64,000 nt of DNA, from NCBI GenBank assembly GCA_965178125.1, contig OZ237751.1:434001-498000 (forward strand). Direction: 5' to 3'. Made by a program: the position numbers and the translations under genes. Positions 46,006-57,300 of the stretch are shown piece after piece (position 1 is the first letter of the stretch; the number at the start of each line of letters is the position of its first letter). The DNA comes from Bilabrum cf. latius. Taxonomy: Eukaryota; Bigyra: Bicosoecida; Bigyra; Bicosoecida. Below the pieces are notes generated by a model. That model searched no databases and had not been told where the DNA came from. It saw only the letters and a list, made by a program, of their open reading frames with translations.

Positions 46006-48108
46006 ATGAGGACCTCTCTGTCGTTACTTGCAGCATTTCTATACTCTGCCACCGCAATACATGGTTACGATTACGACGTGGTGATCTACGGCTCCACGCC
46101 AAGTGGTGTTGTTGCTGCTGCTGCCGCGTCATCTAGAGGGCAAAGCGCTGCAATCGTTGAACCCAGTGGCTATATTGGCGGTGAAATGGCTGGGGGGATG
46201 GTAGATGATTCTGTCGAGGGCACAGTGAAAGCGTACGGTGGTGTCGCTTCGCAGGTCTATTCCATCGCTGCGTCTCTGTACGGTGGCCCGAACGGCACTG
46301 CCTGCCACGCAGCAGAGCCGCACGTGATTGCCGCGGCCTTTAAGCAAATGATTGATACCAACAAGATCACGCTGATGCTGAACACCGAAATATGCTCGGC
46401 TGACGTTGCTGGGCGCGGCACTGCAAGCGCAAAGATCGCGTCCATCTCGCCGTGCGACAGCTCGCAGAAATCCGTCAGTGGGAAAGTGTTCATCGACGCC
46501 ACGTACGAGGGCGATCTGATAGCACTGGCCGGCGTGCCACACGCCCTGGGTCGCGAAGCCCGAAGCGATTGGAACGAATCGCTCGGAGGCGCGCATCCGC
46601 TCACGCACTCGTCCGCCATGGCATGCTCCTTCAACTTCGGGGATACTAGAATCGACCCATTCAACGAGTCGAATGGAGACCCACTATACATGGTGTGCGC
46701 GGGGCAGCGCGGCCAGTGTGCCTACAACGGAGGCAGCTCTGGCACTGCAGACGGCAAGGTCTAGGCATTCAACCTGAGGGCCTGCCTCACGCAGAGCAAA
46801 GCCGACGGGGTGCCAGTGGAGGCGCCAGCCGATTACGATCCCAGCAAGTATGAGCTAGTGCGCAGATACCTGAAAGAATCTCAGCACAGTGCGCACGATG
46901 CGTCGTCCATGGACCGATCCTCGAGCAGGCTTAGGGGGGCTGCAGCTGCGGCGGGTCTCCAGTTCGAGTCGACGAGTAGCAGCAGCAGCAGCGGATACAG
47001 CGGATAGGCAACGGGATCCGTCGGTTTCGCAGATCCGTGGGGCTGCCACGGCTACACTGGGGGAAAATGCGACACGAACGACCGCGGTCCCGTGACGATC
47101 AGCGGCCCTGTCGGGTGGCAGTTTGCGTGGGCCGAGAGAAACTACACGGGGCGGCTGGACCTGCTACGAGAGAACATCGATTTTGTGGCTGGGTTCTTCA
47201 CCTTTGTGAGCGAGGCAGAGGAGTCCGGCCCGGAGCTTCGCGCGCTTGCGAGCTCCATCCTGCTGTGCAAGGACGAGTTCCAGTCGAGCCCAGTGGGGCG
47301 GCCGCACTGGCCCTTCATGCCGTACGTGAGGGAAGCCAGGCGGCTGCAGGGACCCGACGTGTTCACGCAGACCGACTACGCGAACGCTGTTGGTGCGCCG
47401 GAGAGTATGCTGCCCCGGGGCCGGTCGGGACTCGGGTCTCGCTGGAACGTGTCTATCGGGCTCGGGTTCTGGTTCTTGGACTCGCATGACGTCCAGACCG
47501 TGCCTGCCAACGGAAGCAGCAGCAGTGCCAGCGCTGGCGGTAGGGACGCTAGCAGCTGGTACACCTTGAACGAGGGCTGCATCTAGTACGGGCGCGACAT
47601 CATGGACACAGGGATAGCGTACGGCCTGCCTTACGGCATCATGCTGCCGCCCGCGCCGGAAGAGGGCGGTTTGTGGACCTCTGGTGGCAGGGCGCATGAT
47701 GCTGGCAGATGGAGCAAGCATTCGTACAGGGGCGTAGCCGAGAGGAACCGATGCGCTGGCGATGACGATGAGCGAGGTGAGTCAGATACCTGCAATCACG
47801 ACCAGATGCTGCTAGCCAGGGCATTTGGGGAGAATGGTGGTGCCGTGCAGGAGACAGCTGGGGTGGGCAACCTGCTGGTGAGCGTGGCAGTGTCGAGCAC
47901 CCATGTCGGGTTTAATCCGCTTAGGGTAGAGCCCACGTACATGGTGCTTGGCGAGGCGGCCGGCAGTGCTGCCGCCCTCGCAGCCTCTAAGGGCGTGAGG
48001 GTGCATGACGTGGATCTGGGGGAACTGCAGGCGCATCTGCGCGAGGCTGGCGCGGTGGTGACCCGCGATGACATGAAGAAAAGGGTCCCGCCTACTGAGC
48101 ACTGCTGA
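46006..48108 (+). CDS. Secreted FAD-dependent oxidoreductase (PF12831 type)
   Basis: 700 residues with a signal peptide (MRTSLSLLAAFLYSATAIHG) followed at once by a Rossmann FAD-binding motif, YDVVIYGSTPSGVVAAAAAS and SGYIGGEMAGGM. GKVFIDATYEGDLIALAGVP, then KV-UAG-AFNLRACLT and DYDPSKYELVRRYL match the bacterial FAD_oxidored family (KVQAYNFRLCLT...YDPARYELLLRYL), so the TAG at 46762 is at a conserved Gln. The TAG at 47584 (LNEGCI-UAG) lines up with the family motif NEGDVQ. Near the end NLLVSVAVSSTHVGFNPLRVEP and MVLGEAAGSAAALA complete the fold. A third TAG (47005) is in a Ser-rich insert. TGA stop. In bacteria such proteins sit near polysaccharide-degrading enzymes; here the neighbour is a fucosidase. 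Confidence 0.88.
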
Positions 48109-48234
48109 TTGTCGGCAAAGAATAACTGCCGGTGGGCTGCATAGATCAGCGTACTCGGTCGTATGCACGGCGGCAGAAGCTCGTGCTCGTAGTCTGCATG
48201 CGATTTCGAAAAGGATGCACATATTTTCTGCAGA

Positions 48235-49095
48235 TCATGAGCCTGGCCCGCCTGTAGGCTCTGTGCCTGGCACAGACCCGGAGGCTGCGGTGATGACCGC
48301 GTTTCTAGACGGACCTTTAGGAGCGCTGCCTTCGGACGCCGGCGGAGCACTTGCTCCAGCAGCAGCCTTGCTCGCGCTGCTCGCACCATCCGCCGCCTCG
48401 GCATCCTCTTCTCCCCCTTCTCCTATCCTGCCTGGTTCCGATTTCACGCCGTATTGCTCGGGCCATAGGAACGGGGCGGCCGCCAGCTGCAGCGCATGCA
48501 CGTAGTACTGCGTCCGGTCGATGAGCCCTCGGGTGAGCAACCCAACCGAGCCACCGCCGTGCTTTGAGTTGACCCTGCCAAACACGGCGTCATCCGCATG
48601 CCCAAGTTCCATTCCTTGTGCTAGCAAGTCGACGACCGGTGACGGCAAAACAAAGGAGCCGGTCCGAGAGCACGAGATCGCTTCGGACTCGACGTGCATC
48701 AGCGCCATCCATGCGAAGCAAGAAATCGCTTGAGATCCGTCTCCCATGCGTGTCGAAGCTGCAGATGTTGTAGCAGGTGAGCTTTTCTACAGTAGCCTGA
48801 GATTGCTTGAAAAATTCTCTCGCACTACTCCACCCTCGAGGCCAATGCTAAAGTTTGGGGTGAGGCCCTCTGCCTCTGCCATCTTGAGAGCAACTTCGCT
48901 ACGGTTCACTGCACCCTGTCTCGTTTCGTCATCTCCGACAGGCTAGTCCGGCACATCAGAAGGTGCGCTGAAACCGTGCACTTCTATGTCGGACCCCGGC
49001 CAGCACGTCTCCATGGCAAGCCTAGCAGCACGAACTTTTACAGGATTCTTCGATCCAACAGCGACCACAATTTTAGATGCTGCAGCAGACGACAT
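48235..49095 (-). CDS. Inosine/xanthosine triphosphatase (YjjX/DUF84, PRRC1-like)
   Basis: House-cleaning NTPase that hydrolyses ITP/XTP to keep deaminated purines out of nucleic acids. From ATG 49095: IVVAVGSKNPVKVRAARLAM (nucleotide-binding start of the family), VPD-UAG-PVGDDETRQGAVNR (family [20 protein letters not shown]), FSIGLEGGV (GIEGG), CFAWMALM, and GGGSVGLLTRGLIDRTQYYVHALQLAAAPF. The TAG at 48943-48945 falls on the conserved Gln before Pro-x-Gly. A second TAG (48787-48789) lies in an insert of about 30 residues after GLEGG. Total 286 residues, with an extra Ala/Ser/Gly-rich tail; TGA stop. Cytosolic. Convergent with the FAD oxidoreductase (126 bp between stops). Confidence 0.82.
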
Positions 49096-49232
49096 TGTTT
49101 CTGTTCGAAATTAGTCAACAATTTTTGAATGCAGAGGCCATGAAAATGTTGAGGCTGTTCCGAGGAGTGTGACGAGCCGACCATGACCAAAACACTGCTG
49201 TGCATGCTGCATGCATGCTGGACACAAACTCT

Positions 49233-51155
49233 TCATCCTATGCCATTTTCAGAACGCACAAATGCAGCGAGTACCCCAGCAAGGGTTCCACTTTCCTAGG
49301 ACCCATCCCCGTTCCCGTCGTCGCCGCTTGTCGTGTTCTTTGCCTCCTCACTGGCAGCAGCACCACCCACGCCATCCCCAGGTACCTGTAAAGGTGATGG
49401 ACCGGCGGTCGATTCTGAGATCTATCGCTTCCCACTGGGCCCTGTTGACAACACGGGAGTTGTTTCCGTCTTCCTCCTCCCCCTCTTCATCCCGCTCCCA
49501 CCCACACTCCCGAACATGGAGCTCACCCTGCTCTGCTCCCAGCACAGTATCATCTCGCGCTCGTCCGGGGCCACACACAGCACGTCGCAGAGCGACACGA
49601 GTGCCTCCACTCCTGCTTGTTCCCCTGACCTCCCCATGGCGGTCGCCAGCAACGAGCCGGCAGACCGCAGCCTCGCGGCAACGCCTGCAACAGCATCGCC
49701 AGAGGCAGCGGCCTGTGCCTCGAGCTTGCTCAGACGTCGCTTGGTCAGCTGCAGCTCCGCGCGGGCCTGCGCCAGCGATCCAGCGAGTCTATCCTGCATG
49801 GCTCTGGACGCTGTGCCATCCTATCCCCCTGCTCCCACTTCCGCCGTGCTGCCCAGCCCAGCACCCTGGGCGCGGCCGTCCACCGCAGCAGCCCGCACTG
49901 CCTGCTCCAGCGCCCGCTCCCGCCCTCTGGATTCCTCTAAGCTCCGCTGCAGCTGCTGCACTCGTTGCCTTAGACTAGCCAGCTCTTCGCTTCTTGGCTT
50001 CCCTTCCTGGTCCTACCCCACGGTCATGTCCTAACCCACCCCCTAGTCGGTGCTATTGCCTTCGACTTGCCCTGCAGCTGAGTCTAAGCCATGAGCACGA
50101 GCTGAGCGAGTGCCAGAGGAGGCTGTCACGGGTCTGTCGGTACCCTTACCGGATTCGCTGGACTGCAAGCTCGGACCCTCGTTGCCCGTGGCACCGCCGC
50201 CTCCACCCCCCTCCACAACCGCAGGTGCCGAGCTCGGGAGACCCAACCCCGACTCCCCGCTGACTTGATCTGTACCAGAGGTGCCACGGCCTGCAACCGA
50301 GCCTTGCTCTGATTCTGAGAGCCCTGGGCCCGTGCCCGTGCCTGTGCCTGTGCTTGTGCCTGTGCCGGCCAATTCGATTTCCTCCAGCAGAGTCCTTGCC
50401 CTGCGCGCCTCTGCCTGAGCCTGCGCTCGGCCTGCTCGAGCGAGCGCCGCGTCTTCCTCTGCGGCTATTGCGCGTTCCGTCGCCTACTGTAGGCTAGCTT
50501 CAGCGTCAAGCGCTCGTGATTTCCACATGCTAGCCTCTTTAAATGCCATCGATGCGATGGAACGCATCTCGTCCTCGTCCCCGCTCGTCGGCTTGGATCT
50601 CTTCGTTTCTGCAGGCCCATGCAGCGCTGTCACTTCCAGTCTGCCATGGCCTGCCACCTTAGAAATACGTTGCGTATCATGATTTATTTCAACACCCTGC
50701 TACTGCACGCCCTCTCCTGCATTGGCAAAAGCGGACGAGCTCGCAGTTGCCATCGGCTCGCTTTGCGGCGCCTTGCCGTCTGCCGCTGCTGGGTCTGCAG
50801 CAGGTGGCCCTGCGCTCTATGAGCTCTTGCCCGTCTGATTCATAAAGGTAGTAGCGCTGCTCGTGCCCAGGTGGCTGCTAGCATCGCCGCTTGCTACCGG
50901 GTTTGGCGCATTTTGTGCATACGCAGGCTCGGAGATACCTTCAGCCGATTCAGCATTCTTGGAGTTGAGCGAGTCTTCGTATGCCTGTAACCGACGTTCG
51001 ATCCAGCCGAGCCCTTTGCTTGATTCGTTGCTACCCGTAGTCTCATCAGTTAGTTCGGAGCTGCCAGCTACACCTTCCTCATCAGAAGACTCATCTACAA
51101 TTGCAGCTGCTAACACTTCAGCACCAGAGTATAGCTTATCCCATGCCTGTTGCAT
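49233..51155 (-). CDS. Unrecognised coiled-coil protein, 9 in-frame TAG
   Basis: Not recognised. ATG 51155 (MQQAWDKLYSGAEVLAAAIVD) to TGA 49233, 640 residues with TAG as sense. An ATG at 51347 would lengthen it by 64 residues but the added bases are A/T-rich and would leave only 22 bp to the divergent giant gene. It has helices typical of coiled coils (EELASLRQRVQQLQRSLEES, AGSLAQARAELQLTKRRLSK) and a long Gly/Thr/Ser-rich middle with (Gly-Thr)n. The TAGs, including two in a short stretch near 50020-50045, separate pieces that are individually open and of even composition. Probably a scaffold. Confidence 0.65.
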
Positions 51156-51369
51156 TAATATGAATGTCTCTACACGTGAAAAGGCCACAGTATTTACTTT
51201 TAAGTTTGGAGGCCTTTTCGAGCATTGGCGAACGTTCATGAACTCAACATTAGATGCAGTGCACGCTGGTGCGAATGCAACGGACCGCTTCGCATTCTGA
51301 TGGGCTTTCGCCCGTGATCCGAATTGCAAATCATTTAATCGCGGCATTTTTCGCTATCTTGATCCTATC
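51156..51369. promoter_or_regulatory. Divergent promoter region (coiled-coil gene / giant gene)
   Basis: 214 bp between the preferred start codons, clearly A/T-richer than the flanking coding sequence. It shrinks to 22 bp if the upstream ATG at 51347 is used for the coiled-coil gene. Confidence 0.45.
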
Positions 51370-54300
51370 ATGTCTCTCGAAATTGACTCGAAGTTTGTAG
51401 ACTCCAGTATTGAGTCAGATTTCGATGATGCAACCGGCCTTGAAGTCGAGAAATCCCTCGGAATGTCAGCGGGTAGCACTGCTCTGCGTGATATAGGGTC
51501 GGATTAGGCACTTCTACCTAATCGTCGCAGAGCCGGTCTATTCCGAAACGCTGGCATCAGCGGACAACTTCACGATTCCCGATCCGAGCTCGGGCTGCAA
51601 GACTCCATGCTGAAGACAACCCTTGCTGGATTCAGGAAGCTCCATTCTGCTGGAGATGCTATTGTAGATGAGGTGTATGGATTACGAGCACATGCTCTAG
51701 CCAAGGAGGCTGATGTTCTTGTTGAAATGGATCGCCGTGGTGGGCGTCGCAGTGACGAGGTACGCAAGTAGCGCCAACGAGACCGGAATAATAAGCCGGT
51801 TAAGCAATCTAGGCGAGCCGTAGATAGACGAAGAATGAAAGCTGTGCGGCACCGATCCAGAGAAGGCGCCATGGCGGCCCTGCAGAGCCTCCTGCAGCAG
51901 CCGGCGGAGACGCTGGTGACAGCGGGTGCGAGCACCACGCGCCGGCGTACTACTAGTACTAGTAGCCACCGTGGGGACCGCCGCCAGCGATCGGACGCCC
52001 ACACTCGCGGAGCAGCCTCTGCTGATCTGGGTGCGTGGCTGGGGCACCCGGAGCTTAAATTCAACCGCAGGGACGCCGCGCAGAGATACGAAGCAGCGTT
52101 CAGGGCCGCGACCGCCCCGGGGTACAGCCCTGCAGAGGCGGCCAATGAGCGAAGCAGGAGCACGCTGGGACGAACAGTCGACAGTGGGGGTATCGCGCCG
52201 CACTTGGAGGGTATCGCGCCGTCAGAATCCTATCTATCGTCTGTTGCGATGGCAACCGCAGTGAGAGGCCGGCGCGTCGCGATGGAGGCGGGAGGCGGTG
52301 GGACAGGTCTGCCTGCACATGGCAGCATCGCAGGCAGCAGACAGAGCGTAGGACTGAGCTCCAGAGAATCCGTCGGCAGTTCCTAGTCTTTGCAGTCGAC
52401 ACTAGCTGTGGCTGGCTACCCAAGCAAACGGCAGGCGGTACCGTACTCTGGAACTCTCGATCGAATCATGCCACTTGACGGCACTGCTGCTACATGGGCG
52501 GCTGATAGCGCGGCTAGCTTGCCGCACGTTGCTAAAGCTAGGCTAAACGCACGCAAAACTGCGTTTGACAAGCAGCAGCAACAGCAGCAGCAGCAGCAGC
52601 AGCAAGTGTCAAACGGTAGGGTCATGGTCACTGGCGCTGCGGATGTCGATGCCGATGCCGAGTCAGGACTTGGATCTAGGTTTGAGCCGGGGCGAGACGC
52701 GCCGAAACATGCCTCGCGCTCAACTTTCCTCACTTCGCTGCAGGCAGAGTCCATCTCGGAACAGAGGGAACGGGCCGCGCCAGGGTCGGCAACTCCGGCA
52801 CGGCAGCGTGCTGCCGCAGCTGCTGCCTCGTCCCCTGACGAGCCAGTAGAGGAACAGTACAGCGTGACTACAGCCATCCATCAGTAGATAATCCAGCTGG
52901 CCATAGATGTCGCAGAGCGGCAGCGCAGGCGTCAGGGCAAGACGCATTCGGAGCTTCGGGCCATGCTCCAGCACCGGCCAGCCGTTGTGGGGGAGGCGTG
53001 CTGCCTGGCTCTGCTGGAGGACGCCATCATGCAATCAGAGTCACCCGTCGGTCTCCCAAAGACCATGTCAGCTGGAGACGGGGGCTTACATGGTGCGGTG
53101 GCAGACTGGCGAACGAAGCGCACGGTGGCCGGTATCAAGCTGCACCACGACGATGACGAAGGCAGGCCGTTGCGCAGCTGGTTCGATTTCCGTACGGCAG
53201 GCGAGGCAGGTAGGCTGCTTCGCCAGTCGCTTGCAAAACTGCCTGCAGGATCAAATGAAGCCTAGCTTGGGTTCTCGCTGAAAGGCACATAGTTGCAGGC
53301 CGGTGGACATCGCGATGAGGATAGCGTCTCGCGCCCAGGTGCTAGCCTGCAACCCAAGCCTGCAGGCGCGGAGGGAGGCCGCAGCACGAGCACGAACCCG
53401 CTGTTCATCGGGCCTGCATGGCTGCTAGAATGTGCCACGTGCTCTAGTGTTGAGGCAGCCGCGGCGACGACTGCACGGAAGCTCGCTATGCATGCAATGG
53501 CAGCCACTAACAGTCCTGGTAGCGGTGCTGAATCTGGCCAAAAGGGTGCGCCAGCTCAGGCTGCAGGTAGCGGCGCCGGCCCAACCCGCAGTCCGCCCAG
53601 ACCTAAGGAAAGAACCCTTTCTGGCGCTTCGGAAGAGGAATTACACCAGGGCCCGTCACCAGGCAGGGGGGCACGGGGTTCAGCTGCTACAACGTCGGCC
53701 GGGCGTCGTCCGGTGCAGACCCCACAGCCCGGCTCGACCACCGCCCGTCGATTGGTAGATGCCAGTCAGAACGAATTGGGGCACGCCGACGCTGTGCATG
53801 TGCTGGAGCGCGAGAGCACCAGGCTATCGCGGGTGCAATCGTTCCACGAAACAAGGCAAGCGGGAAGGTCGGCTCACCAGGGAAGTTAGGGAGTACGCGA
53901 TCGACCGCCCGGAGCACCTCGACGGCAGTTTGAGACCCAGAGCGCGGGTGGGGCGGGCATCAGCGGGATCGAGGATCCTGACGCTGTGCTGCGGATGCTC
54001 AAGGGCCCGCCAGGAACGGCCGAGATGTTCCAGGACGTGAGACAGAAGGCGGCATTGGTGGTGCAGCACGCCCGAGTGTTAGCAAACATCCGCGCGGCGA
54101 GGGGGTAGTTCATGGCGGGGCATCTCCACGGTCCTGTGGTGCTGCCGCTGGTGTTTGCTAGCGCTGCACACATGCAGCGCTTGGTGTTAGATCATGAGCC
54201 CGCCATGGGAGACGACGATGCTGTGCGGGAGAGTTCTAGCTTAAGGCAATCCGCTGGCCGTATGCTGTCGTGCGTGCGCAGTCTGCTCCAGTCGAGACTT

Positions 54301-57300
54301 CAGGAGGTTGCTGCGGGATCTGAATCTACGTACCGTTCTGTTCTGGCATCTGTGCTAGCAACTGTATCGCAGGCCGTAGACGCTGACTGGTCCCAGATTG
54401 CCGAGCTGTCGCGCAACCGCAACGAGTCCTTCCAGCAACTTGTGCAGGACGGGTCCCCGTTCCTCTCGCAGCAGGAGTCTGTAGAGCAGCTAGCAGCTGC
54501 AGTGCAGCCCCGCTCTCGTATTCGCCGCAAGCAGGTTGGTGTGCTGTTGAATGTGCTTGCAGCAGTGTTCGGTGGCGTGGGTTTAGAAGCACTCGGTGTT
54601 GCAAGCATGCGCAGAAGAGGGGCTGTGGCTTCACCGCATGCCCTCCGAAACGATCCGGTAGCCTTTGCGAGAGAGATAGCAGAGGAGAGTGGAAGCATCC
54701 TCAGGCAGGTGCTCTTGCTTCATGCCCAGAGCGGAGATGTTGACAGGCTGCTTGCCTCTGGGTCGAAGCCAGGCGCTGGTAGCAAGAGGTGGGGCACCCC
54801 GGGATCGATCCCCAGGCCTCCTTCACGGCCCCGAGCTCCGCCCCAGCGGCAAGGGCTCGGCGGGATGCCTGGCCTCAGAATCAATACGAATGCTCTCGAC
54901 AGAAAGGACTCGAATGTTTCGCAGATGACGCCCGGGGGCGGGCTAGGGCTGGGGTCGCCATCGGCGCATTTGCACAGGTACCGCAAGGCCATTGCAGCCG
55001 TCTCTGGCAAGCCCATCCGCCCGTCTCCTCGAGCAAAGCCTATGCTTCGCACCCTTAGCACAACGAGCATGGATGCACGGGAGTCTGCCGCCGAGCTGAT
55101 TCAATTCGATCCCAAGAGTCTGGTAGCTGTCCTGACTGGTAGGCAGCAGCTAACGCAAGCGTTGCAATCGCAGCCTCGGGGCAGTGCCATAGCCGGAAGG
55201 GTGCAACCTGTCCTGCTGGGCACGCGATATCTCACGCCGATTACATCGTGCTACAAACGTGGCGACCGAGTTGTTGTTCGAGTTCCAGGCCGAGAGTCGT
55301 TCCGGGGAACCGTACTGGAGTCGCATCCCGATGGCACCTACGACGTGAGGCAGGACAAGCCGCCTCCGGGCGACGAGCGCAGGCGGTTAGATAGAAACAT
55401 TGCCCGGCACAAGCAGGCATCGAAGAACCACGCGCAACCAGGATCGTCACACTAGAGGAGCTCAGCGTCGCTGGCCTCCTCCGCCGTCACCGGGCGAACG
55501 CCCGAATCCACAAGATCAGGTGCTGGCGCTCGGCCTAGCGTGCGCGCGGGCAGCCATTGCAAGTCGCCTTTGTCTGCAAAGCACTCGCAGATGCAGAACT
55601 AGGGATCCATGTGGGGCAGTGGTGACATTGACAGTCTGGCCCAGGGCAGCACAGCCTCGGGGTCGACCCAGAACACCTCACTAGCGCCTCGCACGCCCAC
55701 CGGTGCAATGACCCCAACAGCCAGGTCGCCGGGCAGGAAACTCACGCGCGAGAGCTCCATGCACAGAAAGTCTAGCTTCAGGCGGAAGCGTTCGTCAAGA
55801 AAGCTCGTTGATAGCAAGCCGAAACCAGCCAAACCCCTGTCACTCGCTCAATAGGCCAGCCGCATCTCCATCAGCACGGCCGACCTGCAGGTGCAGTCCA
55901 TGGTGCTGCAAGTGCAGAACCAAACCCCGGTCGCGTCACTCTTTGCGAGCGTTGGCATCTCTGAGAGGAAGACAAGCCATGGCAGCACGTACTACGTCGA
56001 GCTTGGGTTGCATCCAAAGTACATGCGAGAGGAGAAATCGGCATACCTGTTCGGCCTGCGCAAGATCCAGGCAGGCATGCGGCGCGTGCCTCTGCTGGCG
56101 ATGCTTCAAGCGATCGAGGACGATCCCTTGGATTGGTAGGCGTACGTATTTGCCGTTGATATATTGCTGTCCATGGGAAGGAAAGAGGAGGCATCTGCCC
56201 TTGCACAGCGGGCTGTTGCCCTGCACCCTCACATTTTCGAGACCCGTCGCGCTCTCGGGCTGGCCCACCTCAAGTGCGGGCACCTGCGCGATGCGGTGAT
56301 GCACTTGCGTGTAGCAGTGCGCATTGACCCCAGCAGCGAAGCGGCGCTGCAGCTGCTGTGGGAGGCCGAAGCGAAAATGAGGAACCTATCAAGGTCCCGG
56401 CAGAAGCAGATGCTCATGAACGCCAAGTACAGCCACGGGCAGCGACAGCGCGACCGCGCTGCCAAGCTTGACGGACTGTCTAGTTCCATATCCGGAGCGC
56501 ACAAAGTTTCTAAAGAAATGATGAAGAAAGGTACCGACGCTGCGAACCGTCTTGCACAGCGCTCTGGTGGCATACCTCTAGAGCAGCTCGAAGTGCCGGA
56601 CCCAGTGTCGATCAAGAACGTGATGCCTTCCTTGGCACGCCTGGTTTTGCTAGAATACGTGAAGCCCCTTTCCAAAGGGCCGCACGTGGCATTTGCTCAT
56701 GGCTCTGTCATGGATGCGCACGCCCTGCGCATGTACACCAGCGACATGTCTGGCTCGGCCTCTTATGCTGGCCTGCAGGCTCCGATCATGCGGCCAACCG
56801 ATGGACCGCACACCGGAGAGATCCTCAGGTACTACGGCTAGCATAGCATGGCTGACAATGCCTCTTCACGGTCAGACATAGCGAGTTAGGGCGGGTTAAA
56901 GGATAGGGTGCAGGCATTCGTAGCATCGGGGGATTTCGGATACCGTCGCGATGCATTCGTGTCAGCTGCTGGCAGGCGCGCAGTTGGCGGAGATGCCGTC
57001 GCTGCAGACCAGTCTGCCGGACTTGAGGTGGTGGCATGCCTCTCCAGGCACAGATTCTCTGCAAATCTAGTGGAGTAGTTCGCCGTGGCGAGGGAGGCTA
57101 GGGCGGGGCTTGGGCAATCAACGAGCAGGGTCAGCATTCAGTCCAATCCTAGGTCTCCGGCACAGGCTCAGATGCTCTCACCGTCGCAAGACCGACTGCT
57201 GGCAAGGAGACGCAGAGCTTCCCATCTCAGGCAGCGACTCGCTGCGATGCAGAGCGATTCGCTCGATACTGCGCTGGGATTAAATCATTCAGTTGCGAGG

